64,000 bases of DNA from Saccharothrix sp. NRRL B-16348 (GCF_001280085.1 NZ_LGED01000114.1:62001-126000); one strand, 5' to 3'; positions 34,903 through 43,963 are shown, counted from the stretch's first letter. Numbers and translations: made by a program. The notes: generated from the sequence alone by a model not told the origin.

Positions 34903-35889
34903 TCAGTTCCCCCGGTACGTGGCTGCGGTGCGTGGGTAGAGCTCGCGGTAGGCCGCGAGGTGGCCCCAGGGCGTGGTGACGGACTCCGCCCGGAACAGGC
35001 CGTGGACCAGCGCCCGGGCGAACACCGCGCGTGCGGCGGCGAGCACGGCGTCGGTGTCCGCGTCGTGGGTGCCGGTCGAGGTGGCGAACACGGTGTCGCC
35101 GTCGGTCAGGCCGTGAGCCGGGCGGACGGCCGTCGCGAGACCGTCCTGGGCGGCGTTGGCCAGGGCGAACAGGTGCGGCAGGCGGGCGTTCGTGGCGATC
35201 GCGCCGATCACGGTGTTGAACGGCTGGGCGTGGCCGGTGGTCCGGGCCGCGTCGAGGTCGTCGCCCTGATAGGCGGGGAACTCGTCGGGCAGGCCGAGGC
35301 GCGTGGCGAACGGTAGGCCGGTGCCGACGTCGACGGACGGGCCGACCGCGTTGAGGACGGCGACCGCGCCGACGACCACGCCGCTGGGCAGCGCGACGCT
35401 CGCCGTGCCCAGGCCGCCTTTCAGCGTGGCGTTGAGCGCGCCCGTGCCCGCGCCGACGTTGCCCTGGGCCACCTCGACGCCCGCGTTCCGCACGGCCTCG
35501 GCGCCCTCGTCTTGGCCGGGCCGGGCGTGGAAGTCCCCGCCCCGACCGAGGTCGAACAACGCGGCGGCGGGCACGAACGACCCCAGCTCGCGCGCCGCCC
35601 CGTCCGCCGCCGCGAGCCCGTACGCGCTGCCGCCCGTGAGCACGACGCCAGGCACTTCCCGGCCGCCGTGGCGGGGGTCGAGCGCCGCGGTGTCCCGGGT
35701 CGCCGGCGCACCACCCCGGACGTCCACAGTGGACAGCGAGCCGGGCGGGAACAGCACCGCCGTGACGCCGGTCAACGCGCCGTCCCCGATCCGCGTGGCG
35801 TGCCCGACCAGCACGCCCGGCACATCGGTGATCGCGTTCCGCACGCCGTCGATGCTACGACCGACCCGTTCCCGCGGCGCCGTCGGCAC
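34903..35889 (-). CDS. P1-family (DmpA-like) peptidase
   Basis: About 328 residues. Signatures include RNAITDVPGVLVGHATRIGD, VPGVVLTGGSAYGLAAADGA and NVGAGTGA. QPFNTVIGAIATNARL contains the expected self-cleavage site and N-terminal Thr nucleophile. P1 enzymes are N-terminal hydrolases with aminopeptidase or amidase activity that cut themselves into two chains. A GTG at 35889 is used, with a GTG at 35844 nearer the conserved start. It is in an operon with the DUF4865 gene. Confidence 0.87.
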   Translation of the reverse strand: MPTAPRERVGRSIDGVRNAITDVPGVLVGHATRIGDGALTGVTAVLFPPGSLSTVDVRGGAPATRDTAALDPRHGGREVPGVVLTGGSAYGLAAADGAARELGSFVPAAALFDLGRGGDFHARPGQDEGAEAVRNAGVEVAQGNVGAGTGALNATLKGGLGTASVALPSGVVVGAVAVLNAVGPSVDVGTGLPFATRLGLPDEFPAYQGDDLDAARTTGHAQPFNTVIGAIATNARLPHLFALANAAQDGLATAVRPAHGLTDGDTVFATSTGTHDADTDAVLAAARAVFARALVHGLFRAESVTTPWGHLAAYRELYPRTAATYRGN

Positions 35890-36019
35890 CGGCTGCCCGC
35901 TCCGCGCGCTCGTGGAAGACTTGCCCGACGACGCGATGGGCGTGCGAGGAACACAGCAGGTTCCGGGCGCGGCGGTCGATGATGGCCAAGATGCGGTGCA
36001 AGTGAATCGCGACCGCCCG

Positions 36020-37444
36020 TCACCGCAGGCGGGCGCCGATTTCGCGGACCACGGAGGCCAGCAGGTCGACGTCCTCCTCCGTGGTGCGCCAGTTCACGAT
36101 CGCCGGCCGCAGCGCCACCATGCCCCGGTACACCGTGGTGCCCGCGTACACCCGGCCGTCTTCGATCAGCTCCTCGCCCAGCCGGCGGTTGAGGGCGTCG
36201 AGGTCCTCCTCGGGCACGCCCGGCGGGCGGTAGCGGAAGCAGACGATGAAGAGGGTGATCGGGGCCAGCAGTTCGAGGTCCGGGGCTTCCCCGATGCGGC
36301 GACCGAGGCGCAGGGCCAGGTCCTGGTGGCGTTCGACCATGGCCCGGTGGCCGTCGCGGCCGTAGGCGCGCAGGGTCGCCCAGATCGGGAACGCGCGGGC
36401 GCGGCGGGACGACTCCGGGCCCAGGTTGTTGTAGTTGACGAACTCGTCGTCCGGCTCCGGCAGGTACGCGCTGTTCCAGCTGCCGAACGCGCGCCCGAGC
36501 AGGGTCCGGTCCCGCACGAACGCCATGCCGCTCTCGTACGGCACGTTGAGCCACTTGTGGCCGTCCGCGGCCACCGAGTCGGCCCGCTCCACCCCGCGCA
36601 CCAACCCGGCCGTGCGCGGCGACACCGCGGCGAACAGGCCGAACGCCCCGTCGACGTGCAGCCACGCCTCGTGCCGCTCGGCCAGGTCCGCCAGCTCGTC
36701 CAACGGGTCGAAGTCGCCGCCGTTGACCTCACCCGCGTTGCCGATCAGCACGGCCGGCCCCGACGACGCCAGCTCGCGGTCCAGGGCGGCCACGTCGAGC
36801 CGGCCCGCGTCGTCACGGGTCAGCGTCCGCACGGTGTCCCGGCCCAGCCCCAGCACCTGCAGCGCCTTCCGGCTGCTCGGGTGCACGTACCCGCTGGAGA
36901 ACACCGGCATCCGCGGCAACCCCGCCAGGCCGTCGACGGTCACGTCCACCCCGTGCCGCTCCGCCCACCAGTGCCGCGCGCACGCCAGCCCGGTCAGGTT
37001 CGCGAACGTCGCGCTCGGCGTGAGCACACCGCCGTGCGACGCGGGCAGCCCGAGCAGCTCCTTCAACCACCGCAGCACCACCGTCTCGGCGTGCGCGGCG
37101 AGCGGCGAGGCCGGGTACAGGCCACCGGCCTGGTCCAGCAGCGACGTGACCCAGTCCGCCGCCTGCGCCGCGGGCGTCGCGCCGCCGACCACGAAGTGGA
37201 AGAACCGGGGCCCGGACGAGTGCGTGGCGGCCCGCGTGCCGATCCGCAGCAGGTCCGCGACGGCGGCGATGGTGCCGTCACCGCCGTCCGGCAGCGGCCC
37301 GTCCAGGTCCTTGATCAGGTGGGCGTGCGTCGCGTCGCGCACCGGCAGGTGCGGCAGCGCGTCGAGGTACGTCCCGGCGGCCCGCGCCACCATCCCCAAC
37401 GCCTCGGCGGCGTCCTCTCTAGCGTTCAGCGGATCACCCATCAT
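36020..37444 (-). CDS. PLP-dependent group II amino acid decarboxylase
   Basis: 474 residues. It has the aromatic-L-amino-acid/glutamate decarboxylase fold: PRFFHFVVGGATPAAQAADW, the Gly-rich TPSATFANLTGL, AWLHVDGAFG, and DGHKWLNVPYE with the lysine that binds PLP. It removes the alpha carboxylate of an amino acid in the cytoplasm; the substrate is not clear from sequence. Two adjacent ATG codons (37444, 37441) serve as start. It is divergent from the esterase gene by only about 16 bp, so the promoters overlap. It is not part of the PKS cluster and has a different fold from the decarboxylase at 60672. Confidence 0.9.
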   Translation of the reverse strand: MMGDPLNAREDAAEALGMVARAAGTYLDALPHLPVRDATHAHLIKDLDGPLPDGGDGTIAAVADLLRIGTRAATHSSGPRFFHFVVGGATPAAQAADWVTSLLDQAGGLYPASPLAAHAETVVLRWLKELLGLPASHGGVLTPSATFANLTGLACARHWWAERHGVDVTVDGLAGLPRMPVFSSGYVHPSSRKALQVLGLGRDTVRTLTRDDAGRLDVAALDRELASSGPAVLIGNAGEVNGGDFDPLDELADLAERHEAWLHVDGAFGLFAAVSPRTAGLVRGVERADSVAADGHKWLNVPYESGMAFVRDRTLLGRAFGSWNSAYLPEPDDEFVNYNNLGPESSRRARAFPIWATLRAYGRDGHRAMVERHQDLALRLGRRIGEAPDLELLAPITLFIVCFRYRPPGVPEEDLDALNRRLGEELIEDGRVYAGTTVYRGMVALRPAIVNWRTTEEDVDLLASVVREIGARLR

Positions 37445-37460
37445 GGCAGAGTAGGCGCTG

Positions 37461-38735
37461 ATGACACGACGTGGACAGTTCCGCGGCCGGGCGGTCGACG
37501 CCGAAGTGGACGCCTTCCTCGGCATCCGGTACGCGGAGCCGCCGTTCGGGCCGCGCCGGTTCGCCGCGCCCGTCCCGGCGGACTTCGCGGGCGACTGCCG
37601 GGAGTTCGGGCCGATCGCGCCGCAGTCCGCGCGGCTGCCCGGTGCGCCGGTGTGGCGGCCGGGCGACGAGGACGTGCTGACCCTCAACGTCTGGGCGCCG
37701 TCCACTTCGGACGGACCGTGGCCGGTGCTGTTCTACGTGCACGGCGGCGCCTACACGTTCGGCTCGTCCGCCCAGCCCGACTACGACGGCGCCGCGCTGG
37801 CCCGGGCCGGGCTGGTCGTGGTGACGTGCAACTACCGGCTCGGGTTCGAGGGCTTCGGGCACGTGGACGGTCGGCCGGCCAACCGCGGGCTGCTCGACCA
37901 GCGGGCCGCGCTGCGGTGGGTGCGGGAGCACGTCGCGGTGTTCGGCGGCGATCCCGGCAACATCACCGTCGGCGGGCAGTCGGCGGGAGCCGGGTCGGCG
38001 TTGTTCCTGGCGTCGTGGGAGCCGGTGCGGCGGGTCATCGCGCACAGCGTGCCGAACCGCGTCTACCCGGTGGCGTTCGCGCGCCGGGTCGCGGAGTGGA
38101 TCGACGCCGGCACGCCGGAGTCGACGGTCGCGTCGGCCGACGCTCTCGCCGCCGCGCAGCGCACCGGGCCGTTGAGCTACGACCCGGTGCTGTTCGGACC
38201 CGTCGCCGACGCGCTGCCCGCCCTGGAGGTCGACGCGCTGCTGTGCCACGCGGACGTCGAGTACGCGCTGTTCGACGCCGTGGGCACGTTCCGGCCGCCG
38301 GCGGACCTGCGGGCGTTCGGCCGCGCCTGGGGCATCCCGGAGCACGTCGTGGCCGCGTACGAGCACTTCGAGGACGCCCACGTGCGGCTCGCGGGCGACT
38401 TCGTGTTCGCCGAACCCACCACCAGGCTGGCCGAGGCGCACGGCCGGGCGTTCCTGGCGCGGTTCACCCGGCCGCCCGCCTGGCACACCGCGGACGTGCC
38501 GTTCTCGTTCGGCAACCTCGACGGGGCCGACTTCTTGATCGGCGGCCCGGCCGGCGACGACGAGCGCGCGCTGTCCCGGCGGATGCTCCAGGCGTGGGTC
38601 GACTTCTGCACCACCGGCGATCCCGGGTGGACCGGCGTGCGCCACTGGGGCGACGAGGTCGAGGCCCGGCGCGCGCCGTGGCGCGGAGTGGACCTGCCCG
38701 CGTCCGTCGACTACCCCGTGCAGCCCGTCACCTGA
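37461..38735 (+). CDS. Type B carboxylesterase
   Basis: 424 residues of alpha/beta-hydrolase fold: the oxyanion region VLFYVHGGAYTFGSS, EDVLTLNVWAP, and the nucleophile elbow TVGGQSAGAGSALF with catalytic Ser. A C-terminal part with WHTADVPFSFGNLDG supplies the His-containing region. It hydrolyses carboxylic esters; the natural substrate is unknown. The first domain is slightly short at the N-terminus compared with family members. The end overlaps the convergent LLM gene by 8 bp. Confidence 0.88.
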   Translation: MTRRGQFRGRAVDAEVDAFLGIRYAEPPFGPRRFAAPVPADFAGDCREFGPIAPQSARLPGAPVWRPGDEDVLTLNVWAPSTSDGPWPVLFYVHGGAYTFGSSAQPDYDGAALARAGLVVVTCNYRLGFEGFGHVDGRPANRGLLDQRAALRWVREHVAVFGGDPGNITVGGQSAGAGSALFLASWEPVRRVIAHSVPNRVYPVAFARRVAEWIDAGTPESTVASADALAAAQRTGPLSYDPVLFGPVADALPALEVDALLCHADVEYALFDAVGTFRPPADLRAFGRAWGIPEHVVAAYEHFEDAHVRLAGDFVFAEPTTRLAEAHGRAFLARFTRPPAWHTADVPFSFGNLDGADFLIGGPAGDDERALSRRMLQAWVDFCTTGDPGWTGVRHWGDEVEARRAPWRGVDLPASVDYPVQPVT

Positions 38736-39627
38736 CGGCCTCGCGCACCGCGGGCACGATCTCGTTCGCCCACGTCCCGAGCGCCACGTCGGTCAACGGC
38801 TCGCGCACCGGGAAGTACACGACACCGGCGGCGTCGTGCTCCAGCACCGCGCCGGTCAACTCCTCGACCCACTGCCCGACCGAGCCGCCGACCCACCGGC
38901 CGTCCGCGTCACGGGTCGCGGCGAGCGGCGTCGCCGTGATCGCGCCCGGCAGGTTGTAGACCGTGGCGACGTCGCGCGGATCCCGGCCGGCGGCCGTCGC
39001 GGCCTCGTCGATCACGGGCCGGGACGTGCGGTACCGCTCGCTGAGCCAGTCCGCCGCGTGCCCGGGGATCCACCCGTCGGCGAGCTTCCCGGTGACCGCC
39101 AACGACTTCGGCCCCACCGAGCCCGTCCACACGGGAGCGGCGGGCGCCGCGGCCGGGCGCAGCGCGGTCACCCGGTAGAACTCGCCCTCGAACGTCACCG
39201 GCTCGCCACCGCCGGACAACGCGCGGACGAGCGTGATCGCCTCCTCGAACGCGCGGATGGCGGCGCCGGGCGTCAACCGCTCCACCCCCAACCGGGCGAT
39301 GTCGTCCCACAGCCCTCCCGCGCCCATGCCGAGCACGATCCGGCCTCCCGACAACGCGGACAGCGACGTCACCGCGCGGGCGAGCATCGGCGCGGGCCGG
39401 CTGGGCAGGTTGGTCACGCTCACCAGCCCGGTGATGCCGGTCGTCCGGCCGAGGGCGACCCCGAGCAGCGAGTAGGCGTCCAGCCGGTCGGCGAAGTACG
39501 GGTGGTCGGAGGCGCTGAACAGGTCCAGGCCCGCGCGGTCGGCTTCGACGGCGTGCCGGAGGCTCTCCGCGGCCCGATCGACGGCGGTGCTGATCCCGAC
39601 CCCGAACAGCGGTGGGCGTGTCGACAT
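38728..39627 (-). CDS. LLM-class F420/FMN-dependent oxidoreductase
   Basis: 299 residues of bacterial luciferase-like TIM barrel: LFGVGISTAVDRAAESLRHA, DLFSASDHPYFADRLDAY, TTGITGLVSVTNLPSRPAPM, and SGGRIVLGMGAGGLWDDIAR. Actinobacterial members commonly use coenzyme F420. It is divergent from a MarR gene, and a perfect GTTCGT-GCT-ACGAAC palindrome lies between them, so it is probably repressed by that MarR protein. Confidence 0.87.
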   Translation of the reverse strand: MSTRPPLFGVGISTAVDRAAESLRHAVEADRAGLDLFSASDHPYFADRLDAYSLLGVALGRTTGITGLVSVTNLPSRPAPMLARAVTSLSALSGGRIVLGMGAGGLWDDIARLGVERLTPGAAIRAFEEAITLVRALSGGGEPVTFEGEFYRVTALRPAAAPAAPVWTGSVGPKSLAVTGKLADGWIPGHAADWLSERYRTSRPVIDEAATAAGRDPRDVATVYNLPGAITATPLAATRDADGRWVGGSVGQWVEELTGAVLEHDAAGVVYFPVREPLTDVALGTWANEIVPAVREAVR

Positions 39628-39653
39628 CGGAGTGACGTCCTTCCCGGTGGATG

Positions 39654-39668
39654 GTTCGTGCTACGAAC
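39654..39668. promoter_or_regulatory. MarR operator GTTCGT-N3-ACGAAC
   Basis: A perfect palindrome with 6-bp arms and 3-bp centre, between the divergent LLM and MarR genes, 15 bp before the MarR ATG. The same sequence occurs twice upstream of the FAD oxidoreductase gene (41285, 41307). Confidence 0.75.
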
Positions 39669-39683
39669 GAGTATCGTGGCCTC

Positions 39684-40148
39684 ATGGCCAAGGCCGATGG
39701 TGAGCAGATGGGCATCGTCACCGCGCTGGTGCGCGTCGCGTTCCTGGTGGACGCCGTGTACGCCGACTCGGCGCGGGAGTACGGCCTGACCCAGCAGCAA
39801 GGGCAGCTGCTCTGCGTGCTGATGCCCCGGTCCTACGGCATGGGCGAGCTGGGCGGGGTGCTCGGCCTGGCGAAGTCGAGCCTGAGCGGTCTGGTCGACC
39901 GGACCGCGCGGCGCGGCCTGGTCCGCCGTGAGACGGACGCGCAGGACAACCGCGCGGTCCGGGTCGAGCTGACGCCCGAGGGCAGCCGGCTCGCCGACGA
40001 GTTCTACGCCGAGACGTGCCGCCGGATCGAGCGGCTGCCCTCGGGCCTGCCCGACGCCGAGCGGGAGGTCCTGGCGGACCTCCTGTCCCGCGTGGTGCGG
40101 GACAACGAGGTGCCGCCGGTGTTCATGGTGCTGGACGAGCAGGGTTGA
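39684..40148 (+). CDS. MarR-family regulator
   Basis: 154 residues with the MarR winged helix: REYGLTQQQGQLLCVLMPRS, MGELGGVLGLAKSSLSGLVD and the wing RRGLVRRETDAQDNRAVRVE. Such repressors release DNA on binding phenolic or oxidising ligands. The shared palindromes (39654, 41285, 41307) indicate that it controls its own gene, the LLM oxidoreductase and the FAD oxidoreductase that converge on it. Confidence 0.92.
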   Translation: MAKADGEQMGIVTALVRVAFLVDAVYADSAREYGLTQQQGQLLCVLMPRSYGMGELGGVLGLAKSSLSGLVDRTARRGLVRRETDAQDNRAVRVELTPEGSRLADEFYAETCRRIERLPSGLPDAEREVLADLLSRVVRDNEVPPVFMVLDEQG

Positions 40149-40157
40149 CGGGCGGCG

Positions 40158-41258
40158 TCACCGAGTCGCGGGGTCGACGCCGAACAGCTCGACGAACCGC
40201 CCGGTGAACAGGTCGGCGCCCTTGTACTGGGCGACGGCCTCCGGCGACAGGAGCGTCGTGCCGTCCGGGCCCGGGAACTGGCCCACACCGCGCTCCGGGC
40301 CGAGCGGCAGCAGGATCGACGGCACGGGGGACGGGCGGTAGGTGGCGGTGGGCTGCTCGCCGCGCACCTGGGCGACGATGTTCTTCGCCACCACCTCGGC
40401 GTGCTGCATCGCGTACCCGGCCATCTTCGCCTCGGCCAGGTCGGTGATGTCGCCCAGCGCGTACACGTTGCGGTGGCCCTCGACGTTGAGCGTCCCGGTC
40501 ACCCGGACCCGGCCCTCCGGCGTCCGCGCGTCGGCCAGCGCGCCGTCCAGGTAGCCGCCGTTCACCCGCACGCCGTGGCAGCGGAACCAGATGTCGGCGG
40601 TGACCTCGCCGTCGGTCGTCGCCACGGTGAACGTCCCGGCCCGCGCCGGCTCGGTCGGCGGCTCCTCGGTCAGCGCCGTGCCCAGCCGCACGTCCACGCC
40701 CACCGCGTCGAGCTGGTGGTGCAGCGCCTCGCGCAGCTCGGGCCGGAACCCGGGCACCAGCTGCTCGGCCGGGTCGACCACGGTCACCTGCTTGTCCGGC
40801 CACACCGCCTTGATCTCGCCCGACAGCTCCAGGCCGACGGGCCCGGCGCCGACGATCAGCACGCGCGGCGCGTCGGCGAGTTCCTTGTGGGTGGCCCGCA
40901 GCCGGTCCAACGCCTCGGTGGACGAATCGGTGTCCGTCTTCGCCGGGTAGGGGTAGCCGGAACCGGTGGCCAGCACGACGTAGTCCGCGGCGATCCGCTC
41001 GCCGGACGCCAGCGTGACGCCGTCCGGGTCGACCGACGCGGCCCGGTCGCGGACGACCCGGCCCTGGGTGAGCAGGCGGTCGTACGGGAAGAAGATGTTG
41101 CCCGCCCAGTCGGGCTTCACCAGCGCCCGCAGCGACCCGGCGGCGTGCACGAACGCGTCCTTCGGCTCCACCAGGACCACGTCCGCGTCCTCGTCCAGCG
41201 CCTTGGCGACCGCGGCGCCCCCGTACCCGCCACCCACGACCACGACAACACGACTCAT
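40158..41258 (-). CDS. FAD-dependent NAD(P)H oxidoreductase (NDH-2/FSP1-like)
   Basis: 366 residues. The FAD-binding Rossmann motif VVVVGGGYGGAAVAKALDED opens the protein, the second NAD(P) motif is VLIVGAGPVGLELSGEIKAV, and the flavin motif NVYALGDITDLAEAKMAGYA follows. It resembles type II NADH:quinone oxidoreductases and FSP1/AIFM2 quinone reductases. There is no C-terminal membrane anchor beyond an amphipathic end. Twin operators upstream suggest tight control by the adjacent MarR protein, as expected for a quinone- or electrophile-response enzyme (inference). Confidence 0.88.
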   Translation of the reverse strand: MSRVVVVVGGGYGGAAVAKALDEDADVVLVEPKDAFVHAAGSLRALVKPDWAGNIFFPYDRLLTQGRVVRDRAASVDPDGVTLASGERIAADYVVLATGSGYPYPAKTDTDSSTEALDRLRATHKELADAPRVLIVGAGPVGLELSGEIKAVWPDKQVTVVDPAEQLVPGFRPELREALHHQLDAVGVDVRLGTALTEEPPTEPARAGTFTVATTDGEVTADIWFRCHGVRVNGGYLDGALADARTPEGRVRVTGTLNVEGHRNVYALGDITDLAEAKMAGYAMQHAEVVAKNIVAQVRGEQPTATYRPSPVPSILLPLGPERGVGQFPGPDGTTLLSPEAVAQYKGADLFTGRFVELFGVDPATR

Positions 41259-41284
41259 CTCGGCACTCTCCCCAGCGATCAGTA

Positions 41285-41321
41285 GTTCGTCCCACGAACC
41301 ATACTAGTTCGTAGGACGAAC
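41285..41321. promoter_or_regulatory. Twin MarR operators
   Basis: Two perfect palindromes, GTTCGT-CCC-ACGAAC (41285-41299) and GTTCGT-AGG-ACGAAC (41307-41321). Their centres are 22 bp apart, two helical turns. They begin 27 bp upstream of the oxidoreductase ATG and match the operator at 39654. Confidence 0.75.
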
Positions 41322-41356
41322 TGACAAATCACTGCCGGGATCGTCCCGGGGAATGG

Positions 41357-43045
41357 TCAGCGCGGGTCGTCGCGCTCCCGCCGCACGGTGACCTTGCGGC
41401 CCTTGATCGTCGCGCCCCGCAACGACGCGATGACCTGCTGCGCGGCCGCGTCCGGCACCTCGACCAGCGAGAACCGGTCGGCGATCTCGATCGCGCCGAT
41501 GTCGCGGCCGTTGAGCCGCGCCTCGCCCGCGATCGCGCCGACCAGGTCCTGCGGCCGGATGCCCGAGCTGCGGCCCGCGCCGACGAACAGCCTGGTCATG
41601 CCCGCGGACGGGCGGCGCGGCTTGCGCGGCTCACGGCGTTCGCCGCCACCCTCGCGACCACGGCGCTCACCGGACGGCCCGGACCTCGGCACGTACTCCG
41701 GGATCTCCTCCTCGTCCGCCGCCGCGCCGGTGGCCTCGTGTGCGAGCTTGACCGCCGCCAGCGCCACCTCCATGACGTCGAACTGGTCGGTCAGCGTCTC
41801 CACCACGACCCGGAAGCCCTCCAGGTCGTCCTCCAGCAGGCTCTCGTGCAGCGCGGCGCGGGTCAGCTCCAGCTTGCGCGCCCGCAGGTCCGCGATCGTC
41901 GGGACCTTCTCCATGTGGATGCGCTGCTTGGTGACGCGCTCGATGGTCTTGAGCATGCCGTGCTCGCGCGGCTCGGCCAGGGTGATCGCCACGCCCTCGC
42001 GGCCCGCCCGCCCGATCCGGCCGATGCGGTGCACGTAGGACTCCGGCGCGGACGGCACGTTGTAGTTCACGACGTGCGTCAGCTGCTCGATGTCCAGCCC
42101 GCGCGCCGCCACGTCGGTGGCCACCAGCAGGTCGGCCGTGCCGTTGCGCAGCCGTGCCATCACGCGGTCGCGCTGCTCCTGGCTGATGCCGCCGTGCAGC
42201 GACTCGGCGCGGTAGCCGCGCCCGTTCAGCGTCTCGGTGAGCTGGTCGACCTCGTCGCGCGTGCGGCAGAACACGATCGCCGCGGTCGGCGCCTCGACGT
42301 CGAGCACCCGGCCCAGCGCGGCGGGCTTGTGCGCGCGCGGCACGACGTAGGCGCTCTGCCGCACCTTCGGCGCCTCGCCCGGCTCGGCCTGCTCGCGGCC
42401 GATGGTGATGCGCACCGGGTCGGACAGGTGCTGGCGGGCGAGCCGGTCGATGCGGCCCGGCATGGTCGCGGAGAACAGCACGGTCTGCCGTTCCGACGGC
42501 GTCTCGGCCAGGATCGTGTCCAGGTCCTCGGCGAAACCCATGTCGAGCATCTCGTCGGCCTCGTCGAGCACGACGACTTCCAGGTGCTCCAGCTTCAGCG
42601 TGCCCCGGCTGAGGTGGTCGACCGCGCGGCCCGGCGTGGCCACCACGACGTCCACGCCCTGCTCCAGCACCCGCAGCTGCCGCCCGATGGGCTGGCCGCC
42701 GTAGATCGGCAGCACCCGCGCGCCCAGCTCCCGGCCGTACCGGTGCACCGCTTCGGAGACCTGCACCGCCAGTTCCCGCGTCGGCACCAGCACGAGCGCG
42801 AACGGCGCGCGCCGGTCGCGTTCGCCGCCCGCCATGCGCTCCAGCACGGGCAACGCGAACGCGGCCGTCTTGCCGGTGCCGGTGGCGGCCTGGCCGAGCA
42901 GGTCGCGGCCGGCGCTCAGCGGCGGGATGGCTTCACGTTGGATGGGGGTGGGCTCCTCGTAGCCGAGGCCGGACAGCGCCCGGAGCAGTTCGGGGCGCAA
43001 CCCGAGGTCGGCGAAGCTGGTCCGGTCGTCGGGCTCGTCGTTCAT
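41357..43045 (-). CDS. DEAD-box RNA helicase (DeaD/CsdA-like)
   Basis: 562 residues. Motif Q is TSFADLGLRPELLRALSGLG with TPIQREAIP, motif I ATGTGKTAAF, Ia PTRELAVQ, II VLDEADEML, III FSATMP, V TDVAARGLDIE, VI HRIGRIGRAGREG. The C-terminal part has an Arg/Gly-rich linker and a DbpA/CsdA-type RNA-binding domain (MTRLFVGAGRSSGIRPQDLV). It unwinds structured RNA, typically in ribosome assembly or cold adaptation. The ATG at 43045 gives the family-typical start. Confidence 0.93.
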   Translation of the reverse strand: MNDEPDDRTSFADLGLRPELLRALSGLGYEEPTPIQREAIPPLSAGRDLLGQAATGTGKTAAFALPVLERMAGGERDRRAPFALVLVPTRELAVQVSEAVHRYGRELGARVLPIYGGQPIGRQLRVLEQGVDVVVATPGRAVDHLSRGTLKLEHLEVVVLDEADEMLDMGFAEDLDTILAETPSERQTVLFSATMPGRIDRLARQHLSDPVRITIGREQAEPGEAPKVRQSAYVVPRAHKPAALGRVLDVEAPTAAIVFCRTRDEVDQLTETLNGRGYRAESLHGGISQEQRDRVMARLRNGTADLLVATDVAARGLDIEQLTHVVNYNVPSAPESYVHRIGRIGRAGREGVAITLAEPREHGMLKTIERVTKQRIHMEKVPTIADLRARKLELTRAALHESLLEDDLEGFRVVVETLTDQFDVMEVALAAVKLAHEATGAAADEEEIPEYVPRSGPSGERRGREGGGERREPRKPRRPSAGMTRLFVGAGRSSGIRPQDLVGAIAGEARLNGRDIGAIEIADRFSLVEVPDAAAQQVIASLRGATIKGRKVTVRRERDDPR

Positions 43046-43579
43046 GCCCTCAAGTCTCGCTGATCGCCCCTGAACCGCTCGGTGAGGGGGGTCGCGCGCC
43101 GCGGCCGCTCCGGAATTCCGCAGCCACCGCCCACCGCGCCGGGCCGCCCGGATCGGGCGACGGGATGGCGACCACCCGCGCGGTGCGGCGGTCGTGGAGG
43201 GATCGCGACGCGAACACGCCGTCAAGGGTCGAACGCACCACACGACGAGATCCGAGGTCGACTCGGGGATTGTCGGGAATTGACGGTTAACTGACGGTTG
43301 CCGCACGACGGTTGATCTGTCGCGAAAGCGGGAATCGTGCCGCGCGCGGACGTGAAACATTTTTCGGTGGCGTTGCCGGGTGAGGCGCGGCAACCGCTCG
43401 GGGTAACGTCGGTGCACCCGACTGCCGACGACGGTGCTGGGGATTTACCCGAAGGCAACGCGGTGGCCGTCCGCTATACCTCTCCTATACTTGGCGATCG
43501 GCATCCCCCTCATGGTCAACTCACCGGTAGCGTGCCGCGAGATCGATACCGAGCGTGAGTGTTCGACCCTGGGGGAGTG
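43046..43579. other. Divergent intergenic region, no gene seen
   Basis: About 530 bp between the helicase and the Lsr2-like gene. It holds three GACGGTT direct repeats (43282, 43293, 43307) and a TATAC-containing patch (43474-43494). Short open frames here have poor starts and no recognisable content. Confidence 0.5.
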
Positions 43580-43963
43580 GTGCGCGTGGCGGTGGACGAC
43601 TTGGACGGGCACACCGGGCACGACGTCCGGCCGGTCTCGTTCGGCCTCGACGGCGTGTGGTTCGAGATCCGACTCGGCGCCGCGAACGCGGCCAGGCTGC
43701 GTGCCGTCCTCGACCGGTTCGTGCGTGCCGCGCGGCGGGTTCCCGGCACCGCACCGGCACCCGCACGCAGCGGCGATGCGTTGTTGGCGCAGGTCGTGCG
43801 GCAGTGGGCGCGCGAGCACGGCTACCGGATCTCCGACCGCGGCAGGCTGTCCGAGATCGTGCTGGAGGCCTACGAGCGGGCCCACCCCGGCCGAAGGGGA
43901 GCCGACGGGTCCCGCCGGACACCTGATCACCCGAAGCGGCTAGGCCGTCGTGACGCGCCGTGA
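43580..43963 (+). CDS. Lsr2-like nucleoid-associated protein
   Basis: About 127 residues. The N-terminal oligomerisation region reads VAVDDLDGHTGHDVRPVSFG and WFEIRLGAANAARLRAVLDR, as in Lsr2. The C-terminal DNA-binding domain is VRQWAREHGYRISDRGRLSE, matching the Lsr2 WAR..GY.VSDRGR motif, although the usual RGR AT-hook text is modified. The linker is short. Lsr2 silences AT-rich, horizontally acquired and antibiotic-cluster DNA in actinomycetes. A copy at the edge of a biosynthetic cluster may be a dedicated paralogue. The start among GTGs at 43577-43592 is uncertain. Confidence 0.75.
   Translation: MRVAVDDLDGHTGHDVRPVSFGLDGVWFEIRLGAANAARLRAVLDRFVRAARRVPGTAPAPARSGDALLAQVVRQWAREHGYRISDRGRLSEIVLEAYERAHPGRRGADGSRRTPDHPKRLGRRDAP

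Noticed and set aside
35890..36019. Possible gene remnant between the P1 peptidase and the decarboxylase
   Set aside because: A short readable stretch exists on the minus strand, but it has no start, no stop nearby and no recognisable family. I treat it as ordinary intergenic DNA.
36020..37444. Decarboxylase as part of the PKS starter pathway
   Set aside because: It lies about 8 kb outside the cluster with unrelated neighbours and belongs to a different PLP fold. The cluster has its own fold-III decarboxylase.
43337..43558. 73-codon open frame before the Lsr2-like gene
   Set aside because: No ribosome site, no recognisable content, and it lies in a region that looks regulatory.
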